From assembly GCF_021533195.1 (NCBI RefSeq), contig NZ_JAJNKB010000001.1, positions 186,001 through 250,000 of the forward strand: a stretch of 64,000 nt of DNA. Direction: 5' to 3'. The translations under genes and the position numbers were made by a program. This stretch comes from Portibacter marinus. GTDB lineage: Bacteria; Bacteroidota; Bacteroidia; Chitinophagales; Saprospiraceae. This document shows, piece after piece, positions 17,296-27,207 of this stretch (position 1 is its first letter; every line of letters starts with the position of its first letter). Under the pieces are notes generated by a model that did not search any database, was not told where the DNA came from, and worked only from the letters and a program-made list of their open reading frames with translations.

Positions 17296-18324
17296 ATGAA
17301 AACTTCAGTAATCTTGCTATTTGCTTTTATACTTCCTTCCTTGATCAATGGTCAGTCGATAGAAGTACATGGAAATTTGAAAGTAAATGTAATGGATACC
17401 TTTAATACGGTAAACGATATCGTCGTCAAACTACCAGATGGCACCCTTGCCACGCGATTGTTGTCATCCCTTCCACCCTCAACTAACACTGCTCGGACTT
17501 GGCAGACCGATCTCTTACTTACTTCCACACTATGTAATTGTAGTACACTGCGTGCGCCCATCGTACAGTCACTGCTTGATAATGGCTATACTGTTCAAGA
17601 TTTACTGAATTTTGGTTTATGCATACTGCAACTTTATAATGCCGAGGTATCTGTTCAAGTACTTAGAGATGGAGACCTATCCATACACCAACTTTATACA
17701 GGTGGCATTTCCGTAAGAAATCTGATTGATGGTGGGGTCACCATACCAGAATTAATGAATATAGGAATAACGGTACAGCAATTCTTGACTGCTGATGAAC
17801 CGCCCATTAATCTATATAATAATGGCACCCTTCTAGACTCGCTTATAGGTAAGATTTATGTAGGAGGAATGATCTTTCATATGGACACCAATACGGGTGA
17901 TGGTCTGGTTGCATCTACTCAAAACTTCGGAGATCCTTCGTGGGGTTGCTTTGACACATTTGTTGGTGCTATTGGTAAAGCGATAGGCGCAGGCCAATTG
18001 AACACGGAAGCTATGATTAATGCAGAGTGTCCCGATCTTACTTTGGAACCATACATTTTGGATCCAATTATTAATGGTCAATATGGTAATTGGTTCATAC
18101 CCTCAAAGGACGAGTTGAATGAAATGTACGTAAAAATTGGGCCCGGTGCTCCACCACCTTACACTAACATCGGAAACTTTTTTACCACTAAGTATTATTG
18201 GACATCGACCGAAGAAAATGCATCTTTTGCTTGGAGACAATCTTTTATTGATGGCACGCAATCTATTTACAATAAGGGTATTGTGGGGAATTATCCTTTT
18301 TCCAAATTGATTAAATCTTTTTAA
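17296..18324 (+). CDS. Secreted protein with decapeptide repeats and a DUF1566-like C-terminal domain
   Basis: A 342-residue protein with a signal peptide (MKTSVILLFAFILPSLINGQ). After an N-terminal strand-rich part (SIEVHGNLKV, VVKLPDGTLA) comes a regular ten-residue repeat at residues 89-168 (see the repeat entry). The C-terminal half has GKIYVGGMIFHMDTNTGDG, NWFIPSKDELNEMY and YYWTSTEENASFAW, the marks of the DUF1566/Lcl C-terminal domain, a C-type-lectin-like fold found in surface proteins. A surface-exposed binding role is likely. It lies 176 bases after the decayed adhesin-like gene and overlaps the regulator gene 18311-20077 tail-to-tail by 14 bases. Confidence 0.75.
   Translation: MKTSVILLFAFILPSLINGQSIEVHGNLKVNVMDTFNTVNDIVVKLPDGTLATRLLSSLPPSTNTARTWQTDLLLTSTLCNCSTLRAPIVQSLLDNGYTVQDLLNFGLCILQLYNAEVSVQVLRDGDLSIHQLYTGGISVRNLIDGGVTIPELMNIGITVQQFLTADEPPINLYNNGTLLDSLIGKIYVGGMIFHMDTNTGDGLVASTQNFGDPSWGCFDTFVGAIGKAIGAGQLNTEAMINAECPDLTLEPYILDPIINGQYGNWFIPSKDELNEMYVKIGPGAPPPYTNIGNFFTTKYYWTSTEENASFAWRQSFIDGTQSIYNKGIVGNYPFSKLIKSF
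17560..17799 (+). repeat. Eight in-frame decapeptide repeats
   Basis: Residues 89-168 of the secreted protein fall into eight units of ten residues: IVQSLLDNGY, TVQDLLNFGL, CILQLYNAEV, SVQVLRDGDL, SIHQLYTGGI, SVRNLIDGGV, TIPELMNIGI and TVQQFLTADE. The consensus is roughly S/T-V-x-x-L-x-x-G-G-V/I. The nucleotide copies have diverged, so this is an old protein-level repeat. The regular hydrophobic spacing suggests a solenoid. Confidence 0.8.
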
Positions 18325-20077
18325 TTTCAATCACCGCTTGCTCTAATGAATCAGAAGTGTTTAACGACATTTTCTTACGTAATCTTTGCCTGGCCTTTTT
18401 TACACCCGATATGGAAATATTCAATATCTGAGCCACCTCTTTAGTGCTGATGTTCAACATAATCAGTGCCATTAAGCGTAGGTCATTGGGCTTAATTTCT
18501 GGATAAATAGACATAGCTTTGGCATTAAAACCTTGATGAACACTATCAAAATATGTAGAAAACTGCTCCCAACTTTCATCACTATTTAAGTCAAGGTCAA
18601 TCGCGCGAACCATTTGATCTAAACCAATTTCTTGGTTCTCCAAAGTTTTCACCTTCTTCGCCTTTATCTTTAAATTTTCCAAAGTCTCATTTTTGCGGGC
18701 CAGATTGAGAGCATGCGTTGTTAAGGCGCGCTTATTGTTTTCCAGCTCTTGATTTTTGAGTTTTAATTCTATGTCCACCTTTTCCTTTTCTAGTTGATCC
18801 CGCTTCTTTCTTTGTAACAGGGCATAGATACCTAGTAAAGAGAGTAGAAACGCCAGACTGATGGCCACTCGTTTGAATGTATTTAAACGTGCCTGTCTTA
18901 CTAATAATTGAATCTCTTTTTCTTGAAGTGCTATTTGCTGTTCCTTCTTTTCAGTCTGAAATTGGATTTCCAATTTATGAAGGTTGTCCATTCTTTCTTT
19001 TTGAAAAACTTGATCGTACTGATTGAAATGCAGCATTCTGAATTCGTACGCCTGTTCGTAGTTTCCCAGCGCTGCATACGCTTCAGCCAATCGCAGATAG
19101 GTATTGATTCTCCTGGTTTCCGTACCGCTTTCTGTGGATAGTTCCAATGCTCTCTTGAAATGGGACAATGCTTCATTATATCGCATCTGTTGAAAGTAGA
19201 TATCTCCCAGATTTCTTGTGGCAAGTTCTTCTATTTGCTTTTCTTGAAGTTGCTTTCCCATTTGTTTAGCTTTGGTGAAATATCTTTCAGCCTGCTCTAA
19301 AGAATCAATGCCTTGATACAATGCACCAATGAGATTATACTGTTTGGCCTCCTCTATTTTATGTCCATTGTTAATAAAATACGGCAAACTTTTCATGTAA
19401 TAATCCAGCGCCTTATCAACTTTACCCGCTACTTCCATATTAACAGCAAGGTTAGATCGGACAATTGATAACCGATATTCATCTTGATCATCAATAAATA
19501 TGTTCTCTGCTAGTAGGTAGTATTTGTTAGATTTATCCAAGTCTTGTAACTCACCATAAATGTTTCCAATGTTTAAATAACTGGCCGCAATGGCATATCC
19601 TTTTTGCTTTAGTTCTTCCTTTATTTTGAGTGAATTCAGATGTGCCTCTAAAGATTTCTCAGGTTCTCCCATATATTTCAAAATCACGCCTAAATTGTTG
19701 TAGACTTTGCTCAACTGATCTTTGTCTCCCAGAGCTTCAAATAAATAAGACGATTCATAAAGTGTTTTGCTGGCTTCCTCGTAATCAGCGATGTAATAAT
19801 AGTAAATACCTAGATTTTTGATCCATCGTGCCTGACGTGCTGGACTTTCGATTCTCTTTAAAACTTCGAATGCTTGATCGAGATATGGCTTCGCTTTAGT
19901 AGGTTCATTGGGTAGTTCAAGCAGGAATAATTCCTCATAAGTATTTAAGAGTATAGTATCATTATCTGATTCTAAAATAGCTATGAGACTGTCGATCTTG
20001 TTTTTGTCCCGAGCGCTAGATAGAGGTGCAGTTAGACAAAAAAAGAAAATCGATAGAAGGCGTAAATGGAAACCCAT
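18311..20077 (-). CDS. TPR sensor protein with a C-terminal LuxR-like HTH
   Basis: A 588-residue protein with a signal peptide (LSIFFFCLTAPLSSA), then about seven TPRs to residue 370 or so. A single transmembrane helix (AISLAFLLSLLGIYALL) and a charged coiled coil (KEKVDIELKLKNQELENN) follow. The C-terminal helix-turn-helix reads LMALIMLNISTKEVAQILN, then SGVKKARQRLRKKM. This is the Bacteroidota family of membrane-bound TPR regulators that place the sensor outside and a GerE/LuxR-type DNA-binding domain inside. Its target cannot be read; the closest candidates are the decapeptide-repeat gene and the divergent M43 protease gene. Confidence 0.85.
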   Translation of the reverse strand: MGFHLRLLSIFFFCLTAPLSSARDKNKIDSLIAILESDNDTILLNTYEELFLLELPNEPTKAKPYLDQAFEVLKRIESPARQARWIKNLGIYYYYIADYEEASKTLYESSYLFEALGDKDQLSKVYNNLGVILKYMGEPEKSLEAHLNSLKIKEELKQKGYAIAASYLNIGNIYGELQDLDKSNKYYLLAENIFIDDQDEYRLSIVRSNLAVNMEVAGKVDKALDYYMKSLPYFINNGHKIEEAKQYNLIGALYQGIDSLEQAERYFTKAKQMGKQLQEKQIEELATRNLGDIYFQQMRYNEALSHFKRALELSTESGTETRRINTYLRLAEAYAALGNYEQAYEFRMLHFNQYDQVFQKERMDNLHKLEIQFQTEKKEQQIALQEKEIQLLVRQARLNTFKRVAISLAFLLSLLGIYALLQRKKRDQLEKEKVDIELKLKNQELENNKRALTTHALNLARKNETLENLKIKAKKVKTLENQEIGLDQMVRAIDLDLNSDESWEQFSTYFDSVHQGFNAKAMSIYPEIKPNDLRLMALIMLNISTKEVAQILNISISGVKKARQRLRKKMSLNTSDSLEQAVIEIKKI

Positions 20078-20333
20078 TATGTAATTTACTCACTTTCGGT
20101 AAATTTAATCAAACCTTTCTGACTCTACGATAATATTTTCTTACACAGAATTGTGTATGATAAGAATTAAAAATCTCTACTTTTAAAGAATACTCAAAAG
20201 TCAATAATTTCTTCACAACAATAATATATCATTTCTTACCTTCACCTCATAATATGTAGTCGAGTAATCAGAGGAGTATTTTGCTAGATATTCTCTGTAC
20301 AGTTAACCTAAAACTCTTCATACAAATAAGCCT

Positions 20334-21854
20334 ATGACTCTCAAAATCCCCAGCATTTATCGTGTTTTCGTAATCCTGATTTTAATTTCGATTTCTGCAA
20401 TTACTCAGAACATTAATGCTCAAGAAGCATGTGGCACACACGAAAGCTACCTGGAAATGATGAAAAACGACCCTGTATTTAGAAAAAAACAGGAATTGAG
20501 CAAACAGCAAGCATCGGCAAGATCAAATGTGCAAGGGATAGTAACCATTCCCGTTGTTTTCCACGTGGTGTATAATAATGCTGATGAAAATGTCAGTGAT
20601 GAGCAAATCTATTCTCAACTGGAAGTGCTGAATGAAGATTTTGGAAATGTAATTACTTCTCCGACCATGTGGCATGAAGTGGCCGCAAATCCGGAAATAG
20701 AATTTTGCCTAGCCACAAGAGATGCTTTGGGAAATGCTTCTTGTGGAATAACCAGGACTTATACGGATTCCACGGAATTTGTAATTCAAACCAGCATTAA
20801 AGATGAATCTACAGGAGGGATTTCGGGTTGGCCTGCAAGACAATATATGAATATCTTTATATGTGACATTAGGAACGTACGCGGTTATGCTACATTTCCG
20901 GATGCAGAGGATTCTATAGATGGAATCGTTATTGATTACCTTAGTTTTGGAAGAGGACCTGAATATGTCTTTGATAGTCCAAATTATAGTTCTGGAAGGA
21001 CAGGAACGCACGAAGTAGGTCATTGGCTTCGACTTGACCACATTTGGGGAGATGGCAATTGCGACGTTGATGACGGACTGACGGATACACCCAATGCCTC
21101 AGGGCCTAATTATGGCTGCAATGAGAATGCTCCGGCATGTAATAACCAATCGCCTGGCTATGCGGGCCCATTAATATGCATGGTTCAAAACTATATGGAT
21201 TATTCAGATGATGATTGCATGAATCTCTTTACCCAGGATCAGGTAAATTTGATGAGGAATAATTTTGATGAACAGGGATCAAGGGTGAGTATATTGTCTT
21301 CCAAAGGATGTGATCTTCCAGCTGAAAATGAGTTATATTTTGCATTAACATTTGATGAATTTCCTGAGGATATTCGTTGGGAATTGCACGATGCATCAAA
21401 TAACATTATTGCTTCTGATGGTAATTTTGAACCTGGAAATTATGATCTGAATATTCCGGCACCTTTGGCAAACAAAACAAAGACCTATACCTGGGATCTT
21501 CCTGATGGCAATTACACCTTAAAATTCTTTGATGATTTTGGAGATGGATTTCCAGATGGATCCTATGAGATAAAGTCGATCTTCGGTGAAACTGTTATTT
21601 CAGGAGCTGGCATCCCCTTCGATCAGTCAGAAATGTCCGTGCCCTTTTCAGTAAACAATGCTAAATACAGATTTTTGGGAACAGTCGGTAATGACTGGTA
21701 TGATCCGGCTAACTGGAATAGAAAGGGTGTTCCCAGCAAATGCTATCAAGGAGATCTTATTATAGAGAAAGAATGCATGGTGGAGAAACTTACCATTGAC
21801 CAACAGAGAAACCTCATCATTAGAAATGAGGCCCGGTTCACAATTACAGGATAA
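20334..21854 (+). CDS. Secreted M43 zinc metalloprotease
   Basis: A 506-residue protease with a signal peptide ending near NINAQ. The metzincin site HEVGHWLRLDH spans residues 226-236 (zinc ligands His226, His230 and His236, catalytic Glu227), and the Met-turn region CMVQNYMDYSDD lies downstream, so the M43 catalytic domain is complete. After it come a beta-sandwich (YTWDLPDGNYTLKFFDDFGDG) of the kind common in secreted Bacteroidota proteases and a short GNDWYDPANWNRKGVP module. No clear type IX C-terminal signal is visible. It is a paralogue of the truncated protease at 1-654, and is divergent from the TPR-HTH regulator with 256 bases between the starts. Confidence 0.93.
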   Translation: MTLKIPSIYRVFVILILISISAITQNINAQEACGTHESYLEMMKNDPVFRKKQELSKQQASARSNVQGIVTIPVVFHVVYNNADENVSDEQIYSQLEVLNEDFGNVITSPTMWHEVAANPEIEFCLATRDALGNASCGITRTYTDSTEFVIQTSIKDESTGGISGWPARQYMNIFICDIRNVRGYATFPDAEDSIDGIVIDYLSFGRGPEYVFDSPNYSSGRTGTHEVGHWLRLDHIWGDGNCDVDDGLTDTPNASGPNYGCNENAPACNNQSPGYAGPLICMVQNYMDYSDDDCMNLFTQDQVNLMRNNFDEQGSRVSILSSKGCDLPAENELYFALTFDEFPEDIRWELHDASNNIIASDGNFEPGNYDLNIPAPLANKTKTYTWDLPDGNYTLKFFDDFGDGFPDGSYEIKSIFGETVISGAGIPFDQSEMSVPFSVNNAKYRFLGTVGNDWYDPANWNRKGVPSKCYQGDLIIEKECMVEKLTIDQQRNLIIRNEARFTITG

Positions 21855-21936
21855 AGCAATCAAGGGCCTTACTCCAAATTTTCCGGTTTAAATTCTTAAT
21901 CAGTTTTGGAACTGCTGCGAGCAATGCACAAACTCC

Positions 21937-24393
21937 CTACTCCACTGCACTCACTTTGTGTCCATTCTTTGCAACCCAGTACGGGTGCCAAACTAAGAGC
22001 ACCTTATTCACATTTACATCAGTTCTCCTTGGCTTAACTTCATAAACCGTAATGTCAGCTGACACCTTTTCCCATTTGTCTTTCACCTCCTCGATTTTTT
22101 CCTGAAGTTCTCTTTCCAATTCCTGATAATCTTCATGAAGTTCTTCAAGATCCATTCGAGTAGCCTCAATCCTTTGTGAAGCCTTTCGACGCATTCGACT
22201 TTTCGTACTCGCTGAACTAAATGACCTTCTACGGCCTTTGAATACAGAAAAAATAGTCTCTGCGACACCAATAATCTCAGCTGTCCTACGATCTTTGAGC
22301 TCAGCTTCATGTTCATACAGATCCTGTTCCTCATCTCTTATTCGATCTTTGATTCTGTCAAATTTCTCTTCGTAGCGCTCTCGTAATTCATCAATCTCCT
22401 TGTCCCTTTCTTCACGTGCGAGTTGGGTCACTTTTGAATGAAAAGACTCCCGTCCTTCGTTAGGAACCTGATAGATCTCAAATTTCTCATGCACAAGAAT
22501 GGGCATGGATTGACTTTGGTAAAGAAAATCAGAAAATTCCTTCTCGATATGCTTAAATTCTTTTAAGGTATTCATAGATTCCGGCGTATCTGCAAATGCA
22601 ACCTCTACAGAATCCGGATAATCAGGTTCCTCATACAATTTTTTCTTCCAGTTATCAATGGCTTGGATAGAGTCCCAATCAATTCGTCCAAAATCATCCG
22701 GCGGTGGAGTCAAAAAGGCAACAGAAGTCACTTCATCTACATGTCTCTTGGCATCATAAAACCTTACATCTCCATTTACAAATCCACAACCTTCATAAAT
22801 TAGATTCAAGTCGGTCATACCGCTTTCTGAACTGGCTTCTGATGCGGATTTCCACACGGGTAAAAACATCTGCTTTATATCTGAATTGAGCGAAGGAGGA
22901 TGCTCAGTTGCTTTTTTGATGTCAATGGACTCTTGTGGATTTGGAGAGAGCCTTGATTTAGACACAGACTTAATGGATTGTTTTTTCTCTTTCATTAATT
23001 CCTTGACCTGAGGGCGTGTCATGGGTCCTCTCAGATAAGACATGACCCACCTGGTATGCATGACCACTGGTTGGTCTTCATGAACATTGTGAAGTAAGAA
23101 TACTCGGGAACCTAAGGAAGAGATAAGTTGGCCAAAATCAGTTTTCACGCTGGATCCAGCTTCCTGGATAGCTCCTTCAAGTCCTTGAAGCACACGTGCC
23201 TTATCTCTTTCTGTCTGAAGCTTTCCTATAAACCAGGTTCCGGCATTGGAAAGCCCTTTATAATCAATATCTACAGGATTTTGGGTCACCAAGACGGCAC
23301 CCACTCCAAATGCCCGGGCTTGCTTCAAAATGGTAAGCAAAGGTCTTTTCGACGGGGGCTGAGCAGTCGGTGGAAAATAGCCAAATATTTCATCGAAATA
23401 AAGCAAGCTTCTCAAGCTAGTAGTCCCAGATTGTCTTCTCATCCAACTGATCAAACTATTGAGCAGCAAGGTCACAAAAAACATACGCTCACTGTCCGAT
23501 AAATGGGCTATATACATGATGCTGTGCCTAATCTTTCCTTCAGGCGTAAAATATAACTTATCGATGTCCAGTGCTGCTCCTTGTAGCCAATATTGAAATT
23601 GGGGTGAAGCCACCAATGTATTAAACTGCAAGGCCAGATCGAATCGGTCTTTTTCAGGAAAGAAAGTATCAATATCAAAAACCCCAAGCTTGTTAAATGG
23701 TGGGTTTTGTATGCCCATGATCAGTTTAGTAAGATCCAGGTCTTCATCATTGCGCCAATAGTGTTCAAACAGGGTTGCGAGTAAAATACCTTCTCTGCTC
23801 CTTACTGGATCTTCTTTACTTTCTATCATTCCCAGCAAAGCCGCTACTGTACCTTGGATTCTTTCTCTAAGCATCTCAGTATCAGAATCAAAATCTACCC
23901 CTGGCGCTGCAAATGAACCCAAAATATTAATGGGTACACCCGAATCGGAGCCAGGAGTATAGATGGTATAATCAACGCTTTCCTTTAGTAATTTTATGCG
24001 TTTCTCATCCTCACCCCAGCTTGCAAGCCCATTTCTCCAGGTTTCAGCCGTTTTTGCCGCATAATCTGATATGGTCATGCCCTTCCTACTAGCATCGTCC
24101 GGATTAATCCATTTTTCAAAGTCAGAGGGAGAGAGATCCTCGAATTGTAGTAAAAGGTTGGTCATATCTCCCTTAGGATCAATGATTAAAGCAGGAACCT
24201 GATCAATTGCAGCTTCTTCTAAAAGACCGATACATAAACCAGTTTTCCCGCTACCGGTCATGCCCACACAAACTGCATGCGTCGTCAAATCTCTGGCATC
24301 ATAAATAACCGGTTCGGCTGTCAATTCCTTATTTTTGATATCATATTCCGCACCTAAAAAGAAGGCACCCATTTTCTCCGGAGGAAGTTGCAT
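21937..24393 (-). CDS. HerA/FtsK-like ATPase with a C-terminal coiled coil
   Basis: An 818-residue cytoplasmic P-loop protein. Walker A is GMTGSGKTG (residues 44-52, Lys50), followed by PALIIDPKGDM, typical of HerA/VirD4-like ATPases. Walker B is LLYFDEIFG, and the arginine/sensor region includes LVTQNPVDIDYKGLSNAGTW. After about residue 540 comes a segment of uncertain fold, then a long charged coiled coil (EERDKEIDELRERYEEKF). HerA-type proteins are hexameric DNA pumps, acting in repair with NurA or in anti-phage modules. No nurA, nuclease or other defence gene adjoins it here, so this copy appears solitary. The DNA role is inferred from the family. Confidence 0.85.
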   Translation of the reverse strand: MQLPPEKMGAFFLGAEYDIKNKELTAEPVIYDARDLTTHAVCVGMTGSGKTGLCIGLLEEAAIDQVPALIIDPKGDMTNLLLQFEDLSPSDFEKWINPDDASRKGMTISDYAAKTAETWRNGLASWGEDEKRIKLLKESVDYTIYTPGSDSGVPINILGSFAAPGVDFDSDTEMLRERIQGTVAALLGMIESKEDPVRSREGILLATLFEHYWRNDEDLDLTKLIMGIQNPPFNKLGVFDIDTFFPEKDRFDLALQFNTLVASPQFQYWLQGAALDIDKLYFTPEGKIRHSIMYIAHLSDSERMFFVTLLLNSLISWMRRQSGTTSLRSLLYFDEIFGYFPPTAQPPSKRPLLTILKQARAFGVGAVLVTQNPVDIDYKGLSNAGTWFIGKLQTERDKARVLQGLEGAIQEAGSSVKTDFGQLISSLGSRVFLLHNVHEDQPVVMHTRWVMSYLRGPMTRPQVKELMKEKKQSIKSVSKSRLSPNPQESIDIKKATEHPPSLNSDIKQMFLPVWKSASEASSESGMTDLNLIYEGCGFVNGDVRFYDAKRHVDEVTSVAFLTPPPDDFGRIDWDSIQAIDNWKKKLYEEPDYPDSVEVAFADTPESMNTLKEFKHIEKEFSDFLYQSQSMPILVHEKFEIYQVPNEGRESFHSKVTQLAREERDKEIDELRERYEEKFDRIKDRIRDEEQDLYEHEAELKDRRTAEIIGVAETIFSVFKGRRRSFSSASTKSRMRRKASQRIEATRMDLEELHEDYQELERELQEKIEEVKDKWEKVSADITVYEVKPRRTDVNVNKVLLVWHPYWVAKNGHKVSAVE

Positions 24394-24554
24394 AATCCTA
24401 TGTTTTTTTTGAATTTCAGCGAAATATAATGAAAGGTGATCACTATGTCAAAAGGATGGTTCCTGTTATCCATAAACCCTTCATTCAGTGGATAACAAAA
24501 TTCCTCATTATTGGCCTTATCAGTACTTGCTGGTCCATGTTAGTTCTAACCCAA

Positions 24555-26561
24555 TTATTTTTCTTTTATCCATACAAACATGGGGCTATTGCCTCTGTTG
24601 TTCCAACTGTAATATGGAATCATCTGTAAGCCAACCTCTTTATCAGTTTCATCTACGCGATATGTACCTTTTACCTTTATACTGGGTATTCCCTTTAAGA
24701 TTCCACTTCCTATGCTTTCCACACTAATTTCTTCTGCTTCGCTCTTTAACATCACATCACTTAATTGAAAATCATGGTCAACTCCTTCCGCACAATAAAC
24801 TAAAGGACCTCTTGAAACAGCCAGACGACCACGATTGGCCTCTATGAAATCTATAGCTTTATTGAACCTGGAATGCATATTTAAATTAAGAGTTACTTTG
24901 TCCCCGGTTGCCCATTTACGTTTAATCACTGCAAAACCATTTTCAACTTCGAAAGATACTGCCTTTCCATTGACACTGATCTCAGGTTTTACCTCTCTTG
25001 AATTCAAGTATTGATATAATTCTCCTGGTACCAATTGATTTCCCGCCCAGGTTGGAATTCGTAAGTTTAACGCAAAAGACAGTTCATCTTCAGACTTTAT
25101 CATTAAATCAATCAATCCATCAAAAGGATAGGCTGTTTTCTGTTCAATATAAACATTACCTTCTTCTAAAGGAATAACTACGGATGAGCCTGCATAAAAA
25201 GAGGTAAATATCTGGTCACTTTTAGAAGCATACATCATTCCTGATACTTGGGGAACCAGCCGTGCCAGATTTGACGGACAGCAAGCGGTACTAAACCATG
25301 GTGATCTTCCTGCGGCGCCGAAACTAAACGGAGTGCTACCATCAGATTCCAAAGTATTGACGTAAAAAAATGCATCTCCTGTTAAGCTAATACCTGCCAA
25401 TACATTGCAATTTCCGCAACATCAATGAATTCAGCATTACCAGTTAACAAAAACATTCTATAGTTAAATAGAACATTCCCTACTGCAGCACAAGTCTCAT
25501 TGTAAGCTTATTTATTGGGCAAGTAGTAATCAGGACCAAATCCTTCTATTCCATGCAAAGCACCTAAACCTCCTGTAATGTGCATCTTATTGTTAGTGAT
25601 GTCTCTCCACACCGATTGCAATGCCTCATCATATTTATTAGAGGAAGTAGTAGAAGCCACATCTGCCATACCGGAAAATTGATACATGGCCCTGACCGCA
25701 TGTCCCTGTATATTTCGCTGATCAGCTACTGGGAGGTGTTGCTGTGAATAAGTAGCGGACATATACTTTTCTCCTTCAGGAATATACGTTACTCCTCTTA
25801 TATTTAAGAAGTTTTGTGCCATGTCCAGATAAAGTTGATTACCTGTCACTTCATATAACTTGACAAGCGCTAATTCAATTTCCTGGTGACCAGGTGCTTG
25901 ATTGACCGGTTGACCATTATTATAGTTAGGGTCAGCTTCGAAAAACACACGATTGATGTGCTGTGCATTTTTCTCTGCTATCTTTAACCATTTATCTTTT
26001 CCTGTCGAACGAAAATAGGCAATTGCGGCTTCATACATATGTCCCATATTCATGGCTGTGAATTACCCATGAATAGGGACGGTCTCCCATTCCTCCTCCA
26101 CCCCAGTGGCTGTGATCTTTCGATACACCTGTAATATGGGCAACGTATAAGTAACCGTCTTCTTGCTGGGCCTGACCTATGATATCAATGATGCTGTCCA
26201 ACTTGGACTCTAATACATTATCCGGATTCTCTTTAAGTAATAGCGCTGCGCCTTCCATAACTTTAAACAAGTCTGAAGAAATGTATCGATGTGGAAATGG
26301 AAGATCTGTTGTATCTCCATCAAGGAATGCAGCAGTTTTCCGTAAATTTTCAACTGCAGGTCTGGTTTTATTGAGCGCAAAGGGTACAAGGATTTCTTTC
26401 TGTATTTTGAGGCGTGGAGACCAGAAACTATCCTGTAATTCTACTTGATGATATGGAACGGCTTGTAATTTTTGCTTATCTGATTCCCTTTGAAATTCAA
26501 ACGAACTACAGGAAACAAAAGAAAGAAAAGCAGCAATGCATAGACAAATAGGTTGAATCAC
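24555..26561 (-). pseudogene. Broken GH127 beta-L-arabinofuranosidase gene
   Basis: Three pieces in order match one GH127 (DUF1680) enzyme of about 670 residues with a lipoprotein-like signal. The N-terminal piece (GTG at 26561) reads LQDSFWSPRLKIQKE to YSWVIHSHE, where a frameshift near 26046-26051 leads into NMGHMYEAAIAY. The middle piece ends GFGPDYYLPNK at an in-frame TAA (25510-25508). The same frame then continues AYNETCAAVGNVLFNYRMF until a second frameshift near 25398-25404, and the last piece resumes AGISLTGDAFFYVNTLES. The catalytic/zinc cysteines (NETC and ACCPSN) survive, so inactivation looks recent. Family members release L-arabinofuranose from plant or algal glycans. Confidence 0.9.
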
Positions 26562-26769
26562 TTAAAGAAAAGTTTGAATGAATAGGATCGTCTGAAATTT
26601 GCCTAAAAGATAAACAGAAAGGTACTAAGACAATAGAATTGGAGAAACAATTTTAAATACATCTATAAAACCACACGCACACCATTATGTAGTTTATGAC
26701 TAGCACAAAGGATGTCGTGCAATTTCTGTGATGCTACTGTTTACTTGAGGTCTATTAAATGGTGCTATA

Positions 26770-27132
26770 TTAAGCGGAAACCACTTTTGCGTCCAGATCA
26801 TACTTTTTAACCAATCGCTTGGTAAACATTTTGTGTCCCTTAGGAGCGAGTAGATACAATTGTCCGCTTTTCATTTTAGCCCATGTGCTTAATAGCTTCC
26901 ATTTTGTTACTAAGGATTGTACTTTATCCGTTTTCAAAGCAATATCCAAATAACTACGTCCTCCTCGCTTGGATCTAAAACTCATCGAAGGTTGTACGGT
27001 ATCACCCGTTCGCTTATTGCTAAAGCATTTGGGGTCTTCATGCGCTTCGCCAATGGACTTCAATTCTGAATAGGATTTACTTGATAGCCAAGACATGGCT
27101 TTTTCTAAATACTTCTTTTTCTTATCACTCAT
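26770..27132 (-). CDS. Small conserved protein of unknown function
   Basis: A 120-residue, very basic cytoplasmic protein without signal or membrane segment. I do not recognise a named family. Visible patterns are an N-terminal lysine-rich helix, MSFRSKRGGRSYLDIALKT, KWKLLSTWAKMKSGQLYLLAP and KGHKMFTKRLVKKYDLDAKVV. The strand-D-x-x-x-K arrangement (YLDIALKTD) followed by a helix and a hydrophobic strand (LYLLAP) recalls a compact PD-(D/E)XK nuclease-like core, but the acidic positions do not fit cleanly. It stands alone between the GH127 remnant and the sulfatase. Confidence 0.65.
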   Translation of the reverse strand: MSDKKKKYLEKAMSWLSSKSYSELKSIGEAHEDPKCFSNKRTGDTVQPSMSFRSKRGGRSYLDIALKTDKVQSLVTKWKLLSTWAKMKSGQLYLLAPKGHKMFTKRLVKKYDLDAKVVSA

Positions 27133-27207
27133 ACCTTTACTACAAATTTTTGTGTATAATAGTTCCTCAAAAGCAAGATAAACTATTGATATTCAATATA
27201 TTTATTA

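Noticed and set aside
21937-24393. HerA-like ATPase as part of an anti-phage defence island
   Set aside because: Neighbours are a protease and a GH127 remnant; no nuclease, methylase or sirtuin-type partner is present.
24429-24727. Plus-strand frames over the end of the GH127 remnant
   Set aside because: Antisense to recognisable GH127 coding sequence and without features of their own.
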